A program made the translations under genes and the position numbers. From Aplidium turbinatum (Eukaryota; Chordata; Ascidiacea; Aplousobranchia; Polyclinidae): DNA of 64,000 nt. Each line of letters starts with the position of its first letter. Position 1 is the first letter of the stretch. The notes under the pieces are model-generated. The model searched no databases and was not told where the DNA came from. It saw only the letters and a list, made by a program, of their open reading frames with translations. Positions 1 through 11,752 of this stretch are shown piece after piece. The DNA lies in the NCBI GenBank assembly GCA_918807975.1, contig OU964923.1, forward strand, positions 3,100,001 to 3,164,000, given 5' to 3'.

Positions 1-711
1 TTGATAGCCTATCCGTCCATTTACCTATTTCAGTTTTTCTCTTATAGCGACGAGCCATTGTCAGAATTAAATTGTGTAGGCCTACCGGTACAATATAAAT
101 GAATACTGATAAATATTTTACAATCTTGAAGGCTAAAAGAGTTATAAATAAAAATTCAATCAACAGAAGAACCACAGATACAATCTAGACTTCTAGACCC
201 TAGAGTCTCATATTGCCCTAATGCACTGTCCCACTTTGCCCTAATAGCCTACAGCTGTCCTGCTTTGCCCCAAAGTATAGCCTTTAGAAAATAACATCTC
301 TGCTGAAACCTGTAAAGTTTTAGGTAAAAGTTGCTTTTGTTACCACCAAATACTGTCTCAATGTCTAAGATAAAAACAAAGCTACCAACAAATTCGCTTA
401 TGCTAACGAATGTGGTAGCTACTTTTCCATCTCTTTCTTATAACAAACCATGCCAAAACACATTTTGCTTCCTTGCGACACGCGTTGTGCTCTGCCACTC
501 GCCATCTTTTCACAGCAAATACAGTTTATAGTTGCCTAACTAGTGCTTCCGGTTAGAGGGAGCCAAAGAATACAAAACGTGAGAAATTGCGATGTCCCGC
601 TTTGCCCCGCGTCCCGCTTTGCCCCGTCTTCCCCTAATACTCATGGTACAGTAGTTGCAGTCTGCTATTTTAGTTATTGCCGTAGCCTATTATGCCATAA
701 AAAGGCAACAA
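1..711. other. Intergenic, no gene seen
   Basis: No convincing coding region is visible. Short reading frames here have no recognisable motif and lie in AT-rich sequence. A word of the type 'tgtcccRctttgcccY' recurs near 225, 258, 592 and 607, suggesting a degraded repeat, but I could not find its ends. Confidence 0.6.
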
Positions 712-1329
712 CTCTTTCGCGCCCAGCATCATTTTAAAATGATTTTCGGTTTAATGCGAAACGCCCAGCATCATTTCAAAATGATGCTGTTTGATGCGCG
801 ATATAAAACTTTGTCTTTGTAGCAGAATATCTATGAATTTACTTGTCCATTGTAAAATGCTTATTTTATTGATATTCTCGTGTTTTTAAAAAAAAAAATT
901 TGCTCAAATTGGACAAAGTGTGGTTACTTTAGCCAACAGTTAAAAGAAAAGTAGCCTATGTACTAAAGGAACAAGGCATGTTTGATTTTTTCTTGACACT
1001 TCATATCATTAGGAAGTCCACTGCAGAAAAAAATATCTTTCTAAAGAAAAGGTGGGAGTATTTTTTTTGTAAGATGCTTTATTTTCACAAAATTTTCAAC
1101 AAACAAAAAAGTACACATTTTGGAAACACTGTATCTTCAAATATGTTGTATTAGGAAAGTAGGTTCTAACATTTATAGTCAGAACTTGAAATTATCTTTC
1201 CAATGAGATATTCCATGTCAAAATACACAATCGGTGTTACGCGAGTCAACTCGTTAAAGTTAGAGAAAAAATAACAAAAATGCCTGGATTTTGCGGTCAA
1301 ACCGTGCAAAATCGCTGGGCGCGAAAGAG
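712..1329. mobile_element. Non-autonomous inverted-repeat element
   Basis: A perfect 16-bp terminal inverted repeat (CTCTTTCGCGCCCAGC at 712-727, complement at 1314-1329) bounds 618 bp with no coding capacity. The left end also carries two copies of a 'cagcatcattt' hairpin (about 724-800). I see no clear target duplication, so the superfamily is unassigned. It is probably a MITE. Confidence 0.6.
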
Positions 1330-2829
1330 CATCCAACTTCTCATCGTCTATTTTTTTTGTCGAGGTTCACAAAGTTTACAAACGTATAGCCTACTGTATA
1401 ATTTCCTTTTATTATATGATTTTAATACGTAGGTCGATGTAATAGACACCTGAAAGACTTGGACTACAACTTGCAATCTGGAAATTTATAGTAGATAGCA
1501 TACATAGTGACACTATCTTCACACCCTGTGTCCTTGTGATAGTATGTAGTAATGCTCGTGGCTCGATGATTATATAAACGTAATAAAAACCATTTACTTA
1601 CTTAAAGTTTGCTTGAAACAATTGGGTAAATATTATTCTCACTGCAAGTAACTAACTTTAAACTTAGTTTTAGTACAGAAATGATTTTGGTGAAAATAAA
1701 GTTCTTACAGCCATTGCGCTGAAAACTGCCCTGCTTCTATATTACAGTACTACAAAAGTGCGATTTATTGCTCAAAGTGCAAATGTTTTGAAGGCACTTA
1801 CCTTCTATTTTCCATGTTACAAACAAGCATACAATTACCAACCGCATTTTACAACAAAACCACCAATTGTAAATCGTTTCAGATGATTTACCTTTTAAAG
1901 AAATAAAAATGGTAAAATTTTACCAGAAGTTTGCTATATGCTTGCTATCTTATGTTTATATCCCTGCAACACCCTTTCAAACATCAATTGGTTTGATTTA
2001 ATTTTTTACACAAAATTTGAGCACATGAGATGACTCAATTTGTCTTCTTTCAACAAACATTTACAAATTTTGATTTTGCGATAAAATCTGCAATAGGTTA
2101 TCTGCTTTCGCCAAATAGTGAGCACGTTACAAAGGACGTCTGTTCGAAACCCATCGAGTGCGAGAGGTTATGCTTTTGACGAAGACATAAAAGACATGGA
2201 AGAAAATGAACGCAAAAGATTATCTTCCTTTCCTCTTTGCTTAACTAATCTTTAACTGCTGCTTGACTTAATCTTAATCGTTTACCAATCGGACAATAGC
2301 TTTACTGCATCAAAATTTTGTTATATGTGCAAAATAGCACCGTGCTTAATAGATATTATTCTCACTTGAAAAATATACTCACTAGAAAGCCTCTTATGTT
2401 TTAATGTGCGTTTTAGATAATTTTGCGTGGCAAACTTTGCGCTTTTATTTTTGACTGTTTTTGGAAGTAGCAGTTTTAAAATGAATCAAAATTGACCTAC
2501 GCATTACAAATTCTTTTACTTATTACGAATTCTTTTTTTCTTTTAGCGACCAGGGCAAAGCAGTGCAAAACAGTGACGTAATATACGAAGAACAAATAAA
2601 CAAACTAATGTAATCATTGCAACAACTTGATGTTACCGTTACGCCATACGTTTGAAATTTGAGTGCAAACTAGGCCAAAAAAATTTAAAGACAAATGACG
2701 TATTTATTGAACACAAAAGAACAAGCTATCTAGTTAGACTATCTGTCAATAAATAACATCCCAGACAACAATATCCGTCATTTTTACATTGATTTTGTCA
2801 ATCAAACACGACACAACTGAGTTTCTGAA
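1330..2829. other. Intergenic, no gene seen
   Basis: AT-rich sequence without a coding signal. The only structure noticed is a weak tRNA-like stretch near 2105-2160, listed separately. Confidence 0.55.
2105..2160 (+). repeat. tRNA-like SINE head, degraded
   Basis: An A-box-like CGCCAAATAGTGAGC is followed about 25 bp later by GTTCGAAACCC, which fits the Pol III B box. There is no intact tRNA fold or recognisable SINE body. It could be chance in AT-rich DNA. Confidence 0.3.
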
Positions 2830-2985
2830 AAAATTGGGCATATCTTAAATGAAATTGGTGTAAAGGTCGCTTTGAAATCTTTCTTGACAATAAGTAAATT
2901 TTTGCCATCTAAAAGATCCCATGAAACAAAGCGACATCTCAGGTTTAGTGTACCAAGTATCTTGTAGTAGTAGTCCGGTTTTAAT
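2830..2985 (+). repeat. Penelope-like element fragment (GIY-YIG region)
   Basis: The translation contains FLTISKFLPSK and then, in a neighbouring frame, SGLVYQVSC. Both align with the better preserved Penelope-like copy at 36254-37162 (YLTIGKYLPSAK ... SGLIYQVQF). This is the entry to the GIY-YIG endonuclease domain. The fragment is short and broken, and a LINE fragment abuts it on the right. Confidence 0.6.
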
Positions 2986-2989
2986 CCGG

Positions 2990-3545
2990 TGTTGTCCCCG
3001 TTACCGAGGGTGGCCGGATTCACCTCCAATTGCCGCAATCGCCTTCACACCGTGCTTCCACATTTATCTGTCTAACTCGTCCTCTTTTGTCAAGCCAACC
3101 TTGCTGCTTTCCTCCTCAAATTGTCTTTTCATTTTTTCTTGGGTCTTCCTTGTTTTCTACGACCCTCCACTTGCAACTCCAGCGCTCGTAAAACATCATC
3201 TTCATCCCTTCTCAAAACATGCCTAAACCACTTCACTCTCTTCGCTTTCGCCAACTTATCAACATTCTCATTTAACCCAAGCAAGTTCATAAGCTTTCGG
3301 TATTTTTTTTGTCCATCAGCTTCACACCACACATTGCCCTCACCATTGCTCACTCAGTTCTTCTAAAAATCGCTAATTTGTTTTCCCTTAAGCACCATGT
3401 CTCACTTCCGTACAGCATTGCAGATCTCACAAAACTAGTATAAATTCTTCCTCTCATTTTCAAAGGAAATCTACTACCACATATATAACAACTCTCGACA
3501 CTCTCTGAATTTCACCCAACCAAACCTTACTCTTGCGGTTTTGTT
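2990..3545 (-). repeat. LINE fragment, ORF2 C-terminal end
   Basis: Minus-strand translation gives the typical end of a non-LTR reverse transcriptase polyprotein: FPLKMRGRIYTSFVRSAMLYGSETW, then AMVRAMCGVKLMDKK, then VKWFRHVLRRDEDDVLR and VEGRRKQGRPKKK (the 'W-x-G-H-V-x-R ... G-R-x-R-x-G-R-P' tail). It is 5'-truncated and frame-disrupted. The catalytic RT core is absent. Confidence 0.75.
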
Positions 3546-4230
3546 TTGTCGTATCCAGGCTTACACCCGGTAGTTGAAGATTTAGATTAAGTGGACGGGA
3601 AGGCAAGGAAGCCAATCTTCGTCTCCACCTTCAGGCATGCCTTTAAGTGTCCTGCCACAGACACAGCCGCATGCTCGAGCGGTCACTCTTGCAGTCACTG
3701 CCGCTTCACAACCACCACTTGCATTTAATCTGTATAGCAAAATGCATTCAATGATAGTAATAGTGAATGCCTTTTTTGCCAACTGCAATGGAAATAAGTG
3801 CAAGTTGTCAGCTTTCGAAAAGACGAGGAATTAAAAAAGAAGTGGCTCCATGCTATCAAACGTAACGATTTTGTTCCAACAAAGTCCAGTCGAGCATCTC
3901 AACTTATTTTTACAACTTGTTTGAACAGAAAATCAGTCCTATTTTGAAATGTCTGCAGACGTTGAATCAATGTGAAAAAACAATCGATTTGACGTCTGGG
4001 AAGTAATGTTTGACTGCTAAACCGTTTAGTTTGACTGTTTCAAATGAATCCAATTGATAAATAACGGGATGGCGACTTGGCAGAAGAAACAACCGCTTTT
4101 AAGTTTACGCTTGAATAGAGTTGTTCTGCTTGTTTAGATAATATAGATTAATTGTTCGAAACAGTGTTTATGCCTTATTGAGCCAGCAAATGTTTCCTTT
4201 TTGTAGCGTTTTTACATTACCAGATGCTTG
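3546..4230. other. Intergenic, no gene seen
   Basis: No supported gene or repeat end in this stretch. Two overlapping opposite-strand reading frames near 3582-3834 show no motif. Confidence 0.5.
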
Positions 4231-5268
4231 CAGGGTTGCCACTTGGCTATTTTCATAGCCAAATTTCACGAATTTGGCTATTTTTTATGTGGCTTAGCTA
4301 TTGAATATATTTTTTTAAATGCCAAACCTTGCTGGCCAGAAATATGCTTTTCTATAAGACATATCAAAAGTTCTACTAGTGAATGATAAAGTTTATCTTC
4401 AGCGTTTCCGCTGACGTAGCCTGCAATATGCAGAAGTTAATGAAGCGAAAAACCTCTCGCATTTTCCACGATTATCAATCAGGTTAACAAGTCGTTGAGC
4501 TTGACACCAAAACACGATCAGGTATTGTGCTTTCAGTTTGAATTGAAGTCAGTTGAATGGGTGTCAACCAGCTGTTAACCTGATTGATAATGTTATCGAA
4601 ATACGGAAGGACATCCATCCAACATAGTTTCAATGAATTGCACGATATAATCTGTCCATCGTAAGGTACCTTACCACTCCAGACAGCAATGCATTGGGGG
4701 AAAGGGTCTTTTTTTTGGTAGCAATTGTGAAAAATTGTAAAAGGTAGAAAAGTAGAAATTTGATTGGTAATGAGACATTGAATACAATACTAAAAATCCG
4801 TACACATTTGCTGTTTCAAAATATGTGTTGTGTTAATTTTAAGGTTAGCCTACTTCAGAAATGTTGAAACTCTTTACAACAGACAATATGTATGCTTCTT
4901 CGTTTGAACCTTCTTCGCCACTTCAAGGGTCGAGGGGCTCTGCCTTTTACCACCCTTGGGCAGTGGCGGTGACGCAGTCTAGATGTTTGGGCAGGTGTCG
5001 AGCAGCCATTTAATTGATTCGTCATCCAGTTCACGCAGACCACGAACACCATTTGGCGCATGGTAGATGGTGGTGGTAGTGATGCTGATGGTGGTGAAAG
5101 TGATGCATTTGTAGACATTTTTGACATTTAGATTGATTTATCATTGCAACTTTGTGATTAAGGCTTGGCTATAATTTGGCAAAATTTTGTAATTAAGGCT
5201 TGGCTATAATTTGGCTATATTTTTGAATTAGTTTGGCTATTTCCTCAGTTGGCCACCTGGCAACCCTG
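4231..5268. mobile_element. hAT-type non-autonomous element, 1.04 kb
   Basis: The ends are inverted (CAGGGTTGCCACTTGGC on the left, complement of CAGGGTTGCCAGGTGGC on the right). Near-identical 8-bp flanks, gatgcttg (4223-4230) and gatgctcg (5269-5276), fit the 8-bp duplication of hAT transposons. 'ttggctat' words repeat near both ends. An internal 19-bp inverted repeat (4471-4489 with 4573-4591) may mark another small insertion. No transposase is visible. Confidence 0.75.
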
Positions 5269-5277
5269 GATGCTCGT

Positions 5278-5438
5278 TGTTTCTCGGCAGTCGAGTGTAG
5301 CAGGAACTCAGCGAAGGACACGTGTTTCGCCCATGAGGCTGGGATCATCAGTAGTGGTGCGATAATGATGAGCCCAGCCTCATGGGCGAAACACGTGTCT
5401 ATCGCTGAGTTCCTAATACACTCGACTGCCGAGAAACA
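5278..5438. repeat. Long near-perfect palindrome
   Basis: Left arm 5278-5350 and right arm about 5367-5438 are reverse complements with only a few mismatches, separated by about 16 bp. Each arm contains CGAAACACGTGT and a 'cctcatggg' word. The motif resembles the hairpin near Penelope-like element ends, so this may be the remains of two such ends in opposite orientation; that origin is an inference. Confidence 0.75.
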
Positions 5439-6548
5439 CATGTTTTTGGAAAAGTCTTGATGGCTAGTGTAGAGTAGGGTTACCATATTTGAAAAAGCAA
5501 AATTCCGGACAGTGCATGACTATTTTCATGAGACCATATATATGCGCTACCGAAATGCTAAAGCTGCATATACGTTGTACGATACTTATGCTAAAGCGCC
5601 AGCTACCGAAGTGAAAAGTATTGTCTTCTGTCACGAGCAGAATTTCAAACCAGGCAGGGTAAGCACTCTCTAAATATAGTGGTCACAGCGGTAAACCATA
5701 ATCTCTTCGTGGGAAAATTGTAACGTAAGATTCCCAAATCCGTTCGTCTGCATGCAATGACCCAAAAATAAACACACTTTCGAAACGTCTATTCAAAAGT
5801 GTATTCCAGTAAAATTAGCCCGAGGCTATCGAAATGACTGGTGCAACGCCGTACACCTAAAAACTGTCACTACAATACAAATTACTTGGATAAAAGACGG
5901 AACTTTTGTCCAGCTAGCAAGCACTAAGCCAACAGTTAAATGTGCGGCCAACTTTCAAACAATCATTTTACGAATGACCAGAATAGATATCAATATCTCA
6001 AATTCACGTAGAAAGTAACTGTGACGCAATAAATGAAAGACAATTATGAAGTCATTCCAACAGGTGTTTAAGCTGATGTAATATTTCCTGTTTAAACAGG
6101 CCCAAACAGGTCCAAACAGGTCTTATGAACGATGGTGCAATTTTGGCACATGCTTTAGGAATTTCCATGACGTAATATTCAGTAGACTTGAACGGTTTTA
6201 TATGACGTTTGATTTGTACAGAGATTGGCCGTAACATATAGCTACCGACCGTCACTGACAAAAATCTCAACTTTAGAGTGAAAAATAATAATGAGAATTA
6301 GGTTGTGCCGAAAATAGAGTAAAAGCAATTGCATGCTTAAAACAAATTAAAGACACGCTTGTAAGTCAAGTCACTACAAATTTACTCTTCTGACCATGCA
6401 TATTTTTCTGAAGATCTATTTCTCTTCAATAGGGCTTTGTGTGATTTCAAAAATGAGAAAAATTCACTACAGCACATATCTTTGAAATTATAGCCTATTG
6501 AAGAGTCAATATGCCTTTCATAGTCGCGACGCTCAACTTGATGACGCT

Positions 6549-6606
6549 TAGATAAAGCTAAAAAAAAGACCAGAATAAACCAAATTGAAGAAGAAATACA
6601 CTAAAA
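6549..6606 (+). repeat. Direct repeat unit, copy 1 of 2
   Basis: The stretch around 'gaccagaataaaccaaattgaag' recurs at 8263-8318 with few changes. The two copies flank the nested unit 6626-8239 and lie just outside it, consistent with a local duplication before or during that insertion. Confidence 0.6.
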
Positions 6607-6625
6607 AATAAACCAACATACAATA

Positions 6626-8239
6626 GAGGAAGGTATGGACCCATGACCATACCTGACCCATGAACCACCCCCTTCCAAATTCGAATAAAACCTCATAGTA
6701 GATTTTTTATCAACTAAATAAGTTGCATTTAGTTCAATAGTATTTCTTGGAAAGTTTTAGATGGAATCTTTTAAAATTTTGCAAGTTAGAGGGTGGGGTG
6801 TGATTTTGAGGTGTTTTAGTAAAATTTCTCATTTGCGTTTGGAGCTTTACAGAAACTTGAATGCAGCTAGCATCGAGATATAAAATTCAGAAATTGTAAT
6901 GGGCTATATAGCAGGGAGTCGAACCGAACCCGAACCGGATTTTTGTAAACCGGTTTTGGTGCGATTTTGTCTGAACCTTAACCGGAACTGAACCGAAAAT
7001 TTGAGTTAGCTTAAACCTTAACCGAACCCGAACCGGTTGAAAAAAGCGGTTCACTCCAGCATTACGTCATTGTTCGCATTGTGGTAAGTGAAGTTGTACG
7101 TAGCAGTCGTAGCATGTTGTTATCTTGGAGGCCACATTGTACGGATGAATTATAGCCTATTCCGTAACACACGATCCACTATCATCGATGCTTTGGAGAG
7201 GAATTTTTTGAGGTAAGCAACTTCTGTTCTGTGACATCATAGACAATATAGTTTGATTGTAACTTGTGCAACAAACAACAAAGGCAAGTTAATTGAGCAA
7301 AGCAGTGTTGAGATCAGTGTTGCCAAACTTGCGGTTTTCACGCCCAATTGGGCTAGTTATTAGTTGGGCAAGTAGGCCTAGGCCTAATTTTATCGGACGC
7401 GAACCGGAACTTATAAAACCGGTTTTAAGTTTCTTCGAACCCGAACCGGAACTGAACCAAATTTTGAAACAATCTTTGAACCAGAACCGGACCCGAACCG
7501 GAAAAATCAAACGGTTCGACTCCCTGCTATATAGTGCAGGATTTAGTACAGTTCATTTAGACTTTACTCCATTCTAATTAAGTAAAGCTAAGATGAAACT
7601 TTGTCACCAACAGTTCTGACCGATGATCCACCAAAAGTTTTGTCCCTTGAACCACATAGTTCATGGGTTAGCACAATGCCTAATTGAGGGACAATGAACA
7701 TGTTTCATTTATTTTTTATTTTAGAAATTATTGTGTATTGTAAGTGGAGAGTAAAGTATTATAAAATGACTGGCGTAGCTGGTGATGCCTAATCGATTGT
7801 TTTTGTCCTCTCCCCACCACTTGCAGGAACGACAAAACAAACAGTCAACATTAAAAAGTTTTGAACCGACTTTTCGCAGTTTAATATTGCTTAATCTATT
7901 TCTGAAAACTTTTAGCAGTGTGCTCATTTGACAGTGTATTTATTGTATCATAAAAGTTTGCTCTAACCATTTTTTAGGTCACACTTATCAGAGTGGTTCA
8001 AGGGTCCATACCCGATGGTTCAAGGGTCCAAACGCGTTTGCACCCTTGAACCACTCTGATCACCGTCAATGTTGTCAAATATTGTTGTTGATCCTATAAT
8101 TATATGTGGTTGAATTTTTTACACAATATACTGAAGTAATCACACTATGTTATGTGGAAGTTTCGTCATCATAGAGTGATTAGTTAACCAACTATAGCTT
8201 TTAATGTGAAAAAGTGGCTCATCATTCCATACCTTCCCC
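6626..8239. mobile_element. Possible nested TA-target inverted-repeat element
   Basis: GAGGAAGGTATGGA on the left and the complement of GGGGAAGGTATGGA on the right are each flanked by TA, as in Tc1/mariner-type elements. Words of the type 'tggttcaagggtcca' and 'ttgaaccac' recur inside (about 7640, 7995-8060). The ends are short and no transposase is visible, so the call is tentative. Confidence 0.4.
6912..7526. mobile_element. hAT-type MITE, 615 bp
   Basis: Terminal repeats CAGGGAGTCGAACCG are perfect at both ends. An exact 8-bp duplication, ctatatag, sits at 6904-6911 and 7527-7534. Both ends are rich in 'gaaccggaac/gaacccgaacc' words, giving an unusual internal near-tandem structure. It is inserted inside the larger element 5475-8835. 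Confidence 0.85.
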
Positions 8240-8262
8240 TACTAATAAATCGCATTACGACA

Positions 8263-8318
8263 ATAAAGCTAAACAAAAAAGACCAGAATAAGCCAAATTG
8301 AAGCAGAAATAAACTAAA
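8263..8318 (+). repeat. Direct repeat unit, copy 2 of 2
   Basis: Second copy of the approximately 55-bp repeat seen at 6549-6606. 'ataaaccaa' words continue further right to about 8460. Confidence 0.6.
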
Positions 8319-8843
8319 AAATTTGTTCGAGTGAAATAATCACTGCAACGAACCGAATACCTGACGTAAAGTATGTTAAAAAAACAAATTATAAACCAAA
8401 AAATAAAAATAATAAACCAAATCGAAAAATAATAAACCAAACGGTTGCAAAATAAACCAGATTTGGTTTTAAAAAGACTAAAATGGTAACACTGACTTCT
8501 AAGTGGTAAACATCATTGATAAGGAAAACGCTCTGTTACATCATAATTCCGTAGTAAAAAACCTCGTAGTAAAAAAAATGCACAAGGTACGAAATAACAA
8601 TGTTCTGGATTGGCAGTGTGCACAGTACGATTGCAGATGCAGTAAAATGTGCTGGCTGAGCGAATTTTCTAGGACACCCTTAATTTACAGGATTATTCCC
8701 GCAATTTTAATCCCCCCAAAACACTCATCATAAAATTCCGGACATTTGAGCATTTTTTTAAATTCCTCCCGGACGCAAAATTTCACCCTAAATTCCGGAC
8801 ATGTCCGGAATTTTCCGGACGGTATGGCAACCCTAGTGTAGAG

Positions 8844-9679
8844 GCTACAGCGGGAGGGTTAGCGAAACACAATGCTCGCTGTTCTATAGTGATTAGTCAG
8901 GTTGTGCTGACGCCAGGAAGATCGCTCCTTTTCAACGATGCTTGTACGTTGTTTACTCTTAGCAGAAGAAGCTCAGTGAATTTGCCAAAAATTGATGATT
9001 ACGTTTTTCCATTGCATGTAAATTCCATATCCACACTGCAGAGTGTATTACAATTGTTGTTATTGTCTTCTGAAAGAGAGAAGTTCTTTTCTTTCGCATC
9101 ATCAGCACATGTGAAATAAAAACAATACTGTACCACATTACAATGGGAACTAAGTTGTTTGCTGATGATGATGGGTGACAGAAGGACCGAATTGGTCATC
9201 AAGTCTGCAACACCCGTGTGGTGTCATAGCTTATTGGACAAAGAACAAATAGGCTATGACAACTTTTGTATACGGCCGCTAAGGGCCTCCGAGAGAACTC
9301 AGCACTGGTCGGGAAACAATACGAAAAATGGGCCCCCCAAAAAAAATTTTTTCAGCAAAAATAAAGCAACGAATTTTTGTCATGCGTTGCAACATGTGTC
9401 TTAAGCTGAACTTGGCCTACTTTCCTCAGCGTGAAATTGAATTTCTTTAAAATTTAGATTTTAATAAACGTTTTGATATGAAAAAAACATCTTTTTATAT
9501 GAAATCAACAAAGATCACTCGAATACACTTGCGACAAAATTGCCATTGTTGCTCACTATTTTAACTAGCAAAACTTGCAGGCCTAGAGTCGTATGGTGGT
9601 CACATCTCATATGCGGTGCCGTTGGCGCTTCAACCAGTGTTTAAAAATGTTGCCACATGCATGTAGCCTACTGCTCCAT
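8844..9679. other. Intergenic, no gene seen
   Basis: Reading frames at 8889-9119 and 9159-9404 have no motif, no splice context and biased composition. Nothing else is supported. Confidence 0.5.
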
Positions 9680-9860
9680 ATCCGCCACTGATTTTGGTGG
9701 CTGGGCGATCCTTGATCAGGTGATCGACGTCCTGAATGTTGGGTTCGCAGTGCTGGCATCCAGAGCTACTGATCAGAGTAGCCTACTCCACCTATGTAGT
9801 GTTTGAGAAGTGCGAGCGTGCTTTCTGGTGATCCTGTTAGCTGCTACCTACTGTTGTGTG
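9680..9860 (-). repeat. LINE remnant, cysteine–histidine tail
   Basis: Minus-strand translation gives ALLKHYIGGVGY and, in another frame, CQHCEPNIQDVDHLIKD. This matches the 'C-x2-C ... D-H-h-h-x-D/E-C' knuckle at the end of many LINE polyproteins. It is strongly decayed, and the first 60 bp outside are not assignable. Confidence 0.45.
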
Positions 9861-10016
9861 GAATCCTGGAATAGCCGCTGTTGGGTGGATGATAATGGTC
9901 TCTTTTCCATGACAAACCTGCGTGCTAGTAGGCTATTGGTTCCATTCAGACGCGAATTAAAATTGTTGTAGCAGGTAACTTTAGCATAGATGGAGAAAAA
10001 ATTGTATGCACACAAT

Positions 10017-10288
10017 CAGGGCCGGATTTAGCTGATGGGGAGCCCGAGGCACTTTTAGATCAGGGGGCCCCGTGCAAAAAAAATTTTCGCGCCTGCGCCT
10101 ACGCCACGAAAGACCACCTCCACGTCTACAGTCTGTAGCATTAATCCAGCACTGCATAGCATTTTGCAGAAACTTCAAAGGTTGAAAGAAAAAAAAATAC
10201 AAAATCACATTTTTTCACGTAGGGGGGCCCTTCAAAAGTCGGGGGGCCCGGGGCACCTGCACCCTCTGCCCCACTAAATCCGGGCCTG
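10017..10288. mobile_element. hAT-type MITE, 272 bp
   Basis: Ends CAGGGCCGGATTTAG (left) and the complement of CAGGCCCGGATTTAG (right) are flanked by an exact 8-bp duplication, cacacaat at 10009-10016 and 10289-10296. G-rich and C-rich blocks near each end (ggggggcccc-type) are common in this class. No coding capacity. Confidence 0.85.
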
Positions 10289-10296
10289 CACACAAT

Positions 10297-11435
10297 AGGC
10301 CTACAGGCAATAAAAATTGCTCAACAAAGCTATATTTTTGCAAAATATTTTTTCATTTTGTGGAAAAATTGCGTTTTTGACGCTATTTTTATATTTTTGA
10401 GCCCCATGAGGAGGCTGAAGACAATTTGTTACGAATCTCAAATTTTGTCGAGCGTTTTCTCACTCATTGGCGCCATTTCCCCACTACCCCGAGAGAATTA
10501 AAAAAAGTTCAAAAACGAGCCACCCTACTCTACAAGTATGCAAAACTGGCCAGCATAATCTGCAAAGAAGCTTTCTAAATCCGAGGATAAAGATTTGTAG
10601 GGACCCGTGATGAATATCCATTGTTTTCAACTTTGTGCAAAGTGTTTTTTCTCCTATAATATTTACGCTACTCAAAAACTTACTTGTTGTGAACAAAGAT
10701 AATAACTGATAAATCGTTTTCCTCTCAATTACTTAACCGCAGCTTTTACCAGGATTCCGATCAACAGCGATTGATCGCTTTCAATTTTCTCTGTTTTAGC
10801 AAAACGTTGCATTATGACGTCAAATTGTGTGATTTCATCAACAATAACTTTTAAGAAATAGCGTCAGCTTCAAGTTGCTGTGAAGTAGCAACTATTCAAT
10901 ATCTCTGCAATTCACCTCTATGACGAAATCTTACCATGAGTTCACCCTTGTTGTTCTACAATCGTAAACATATTGTTGAAATTTGCCAATTTTCAATTAC
11001 GTAAGCCTAATTACTTGCCTTTTCTTTTAATTTGAAATTGCTTTATATACTTCCACACAAACAAGTTTTGCCAGATAACTTATAATTCTTCTTTCAAAAT
11101 TAAAAATCTATTCATTTTAAAAAACGCCAATTCAAAAGTTGGTGTTGTAAATTCTGCAATTCGTACTTACGAAAAAAGAAATTCTTTGAGACTCATTTTG
11201 TTACCTCTGTGTCATCGAAGCATAGTTACGTCAGCAGCGGTTCTGCTGTCATCAAGGATTGTTAAAATTTCTATAAAAAAATTAAGACCCCTGCAGATTC
11301 AAATCAACCTTGCAGAGTTTGACATTCCGTAAACGACAAAATATAAAAACGGCAAATGCCATAAACTCGCCTTCGAGGATGTTTGCACTCGTTCTTCATC
11401 CAAACGCTTCTAATTCATTTGGTGAATGTCAGATG
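10297..11435. other. Intergenic with one interspersed repeat word
   Basis: No gene seen. The segment about 10529-10600 (starting 'ctctacaagtatgcaaaactg') is similar to 30854-30930, where it is an insertion relative to paralogous copies B and C. It is therefore an interspersed repeat of unknown class. Confidence 0.5.
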
Positions 11436-11440
11436 ATATC

Positions 11441-11752
11441 TGTCTAAAACGTTTTCTGCCTAGACTGGATAAAGTGCAGGCCTTACTTATTAGAAGAAAT
11501 GGTGTATTGAAAACGACAATAATAAAACAAAACAAACAGTTGCTTACCGAATTCTTACATATTCCCTAGTCACTCCAAATCTCCAGTTCTCCAGATTTAT
11601 AAAACAATGACCACTCCAGTCCATGCCAAAACGTAAAAAGAAAGATCAACTAGCAAAAATTGTTAATGCATGGCCGGGTCACTCAAGCATGAAAATAGAA
11701 TGGAGCAGAGATACAACAATAATATTAAATGGGCGGGGAATCGTTTCTAACA
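11441..11752 (-). repeat. 3' LTR of BEL/Pao element
   Basis: 312 bp, indistinguishable by eye from 18981-19292. It begins TGTCTAAAAC and ends TTTCTAACA on the plus strand. Because the element runs on the minus strand, this copy is its 3' LTR. Confidence 0.95.

Larger units (their letters stand above)
5475..8835. mobile_element. hAT-type composite element, 3.36 kb, with nested insertions
   Basis: The terminal repeats TAGGGTTACCATA (left) and the complement of TAGGGTTGCCATA (right) lie inside a perfect 8-bp duplication, gtgtagag at 5467-5474 and 8836-8843. The sub-ends both contain 'attccgga' words. No transposase is recognisable. The interior carries a nested inverted-repeat unit (6626-8239), itself containing a second hAT-type MITE (6912-7526), and a direct repeat of about 55 bp (6549-6606 and 8263-8318). 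Confidence 0.75.

Noticed and set aside
331-737. Two short plus-strand reading frames as genes
   Set aside because: No motif, no splice or promoter context, and the composition matches surrounding AT-rich DNA.
5233-5486. Overlapping frames on both strands with similar peptides
   Set aside because: They arise because the underlying DNA is a palindrome.
6912-7526. Telomere-like array from the 'gaaccg' words
   Set aside because: The words are irregular, occur in both orientations and lie inside bounded hAT-type ends with a target duplication.
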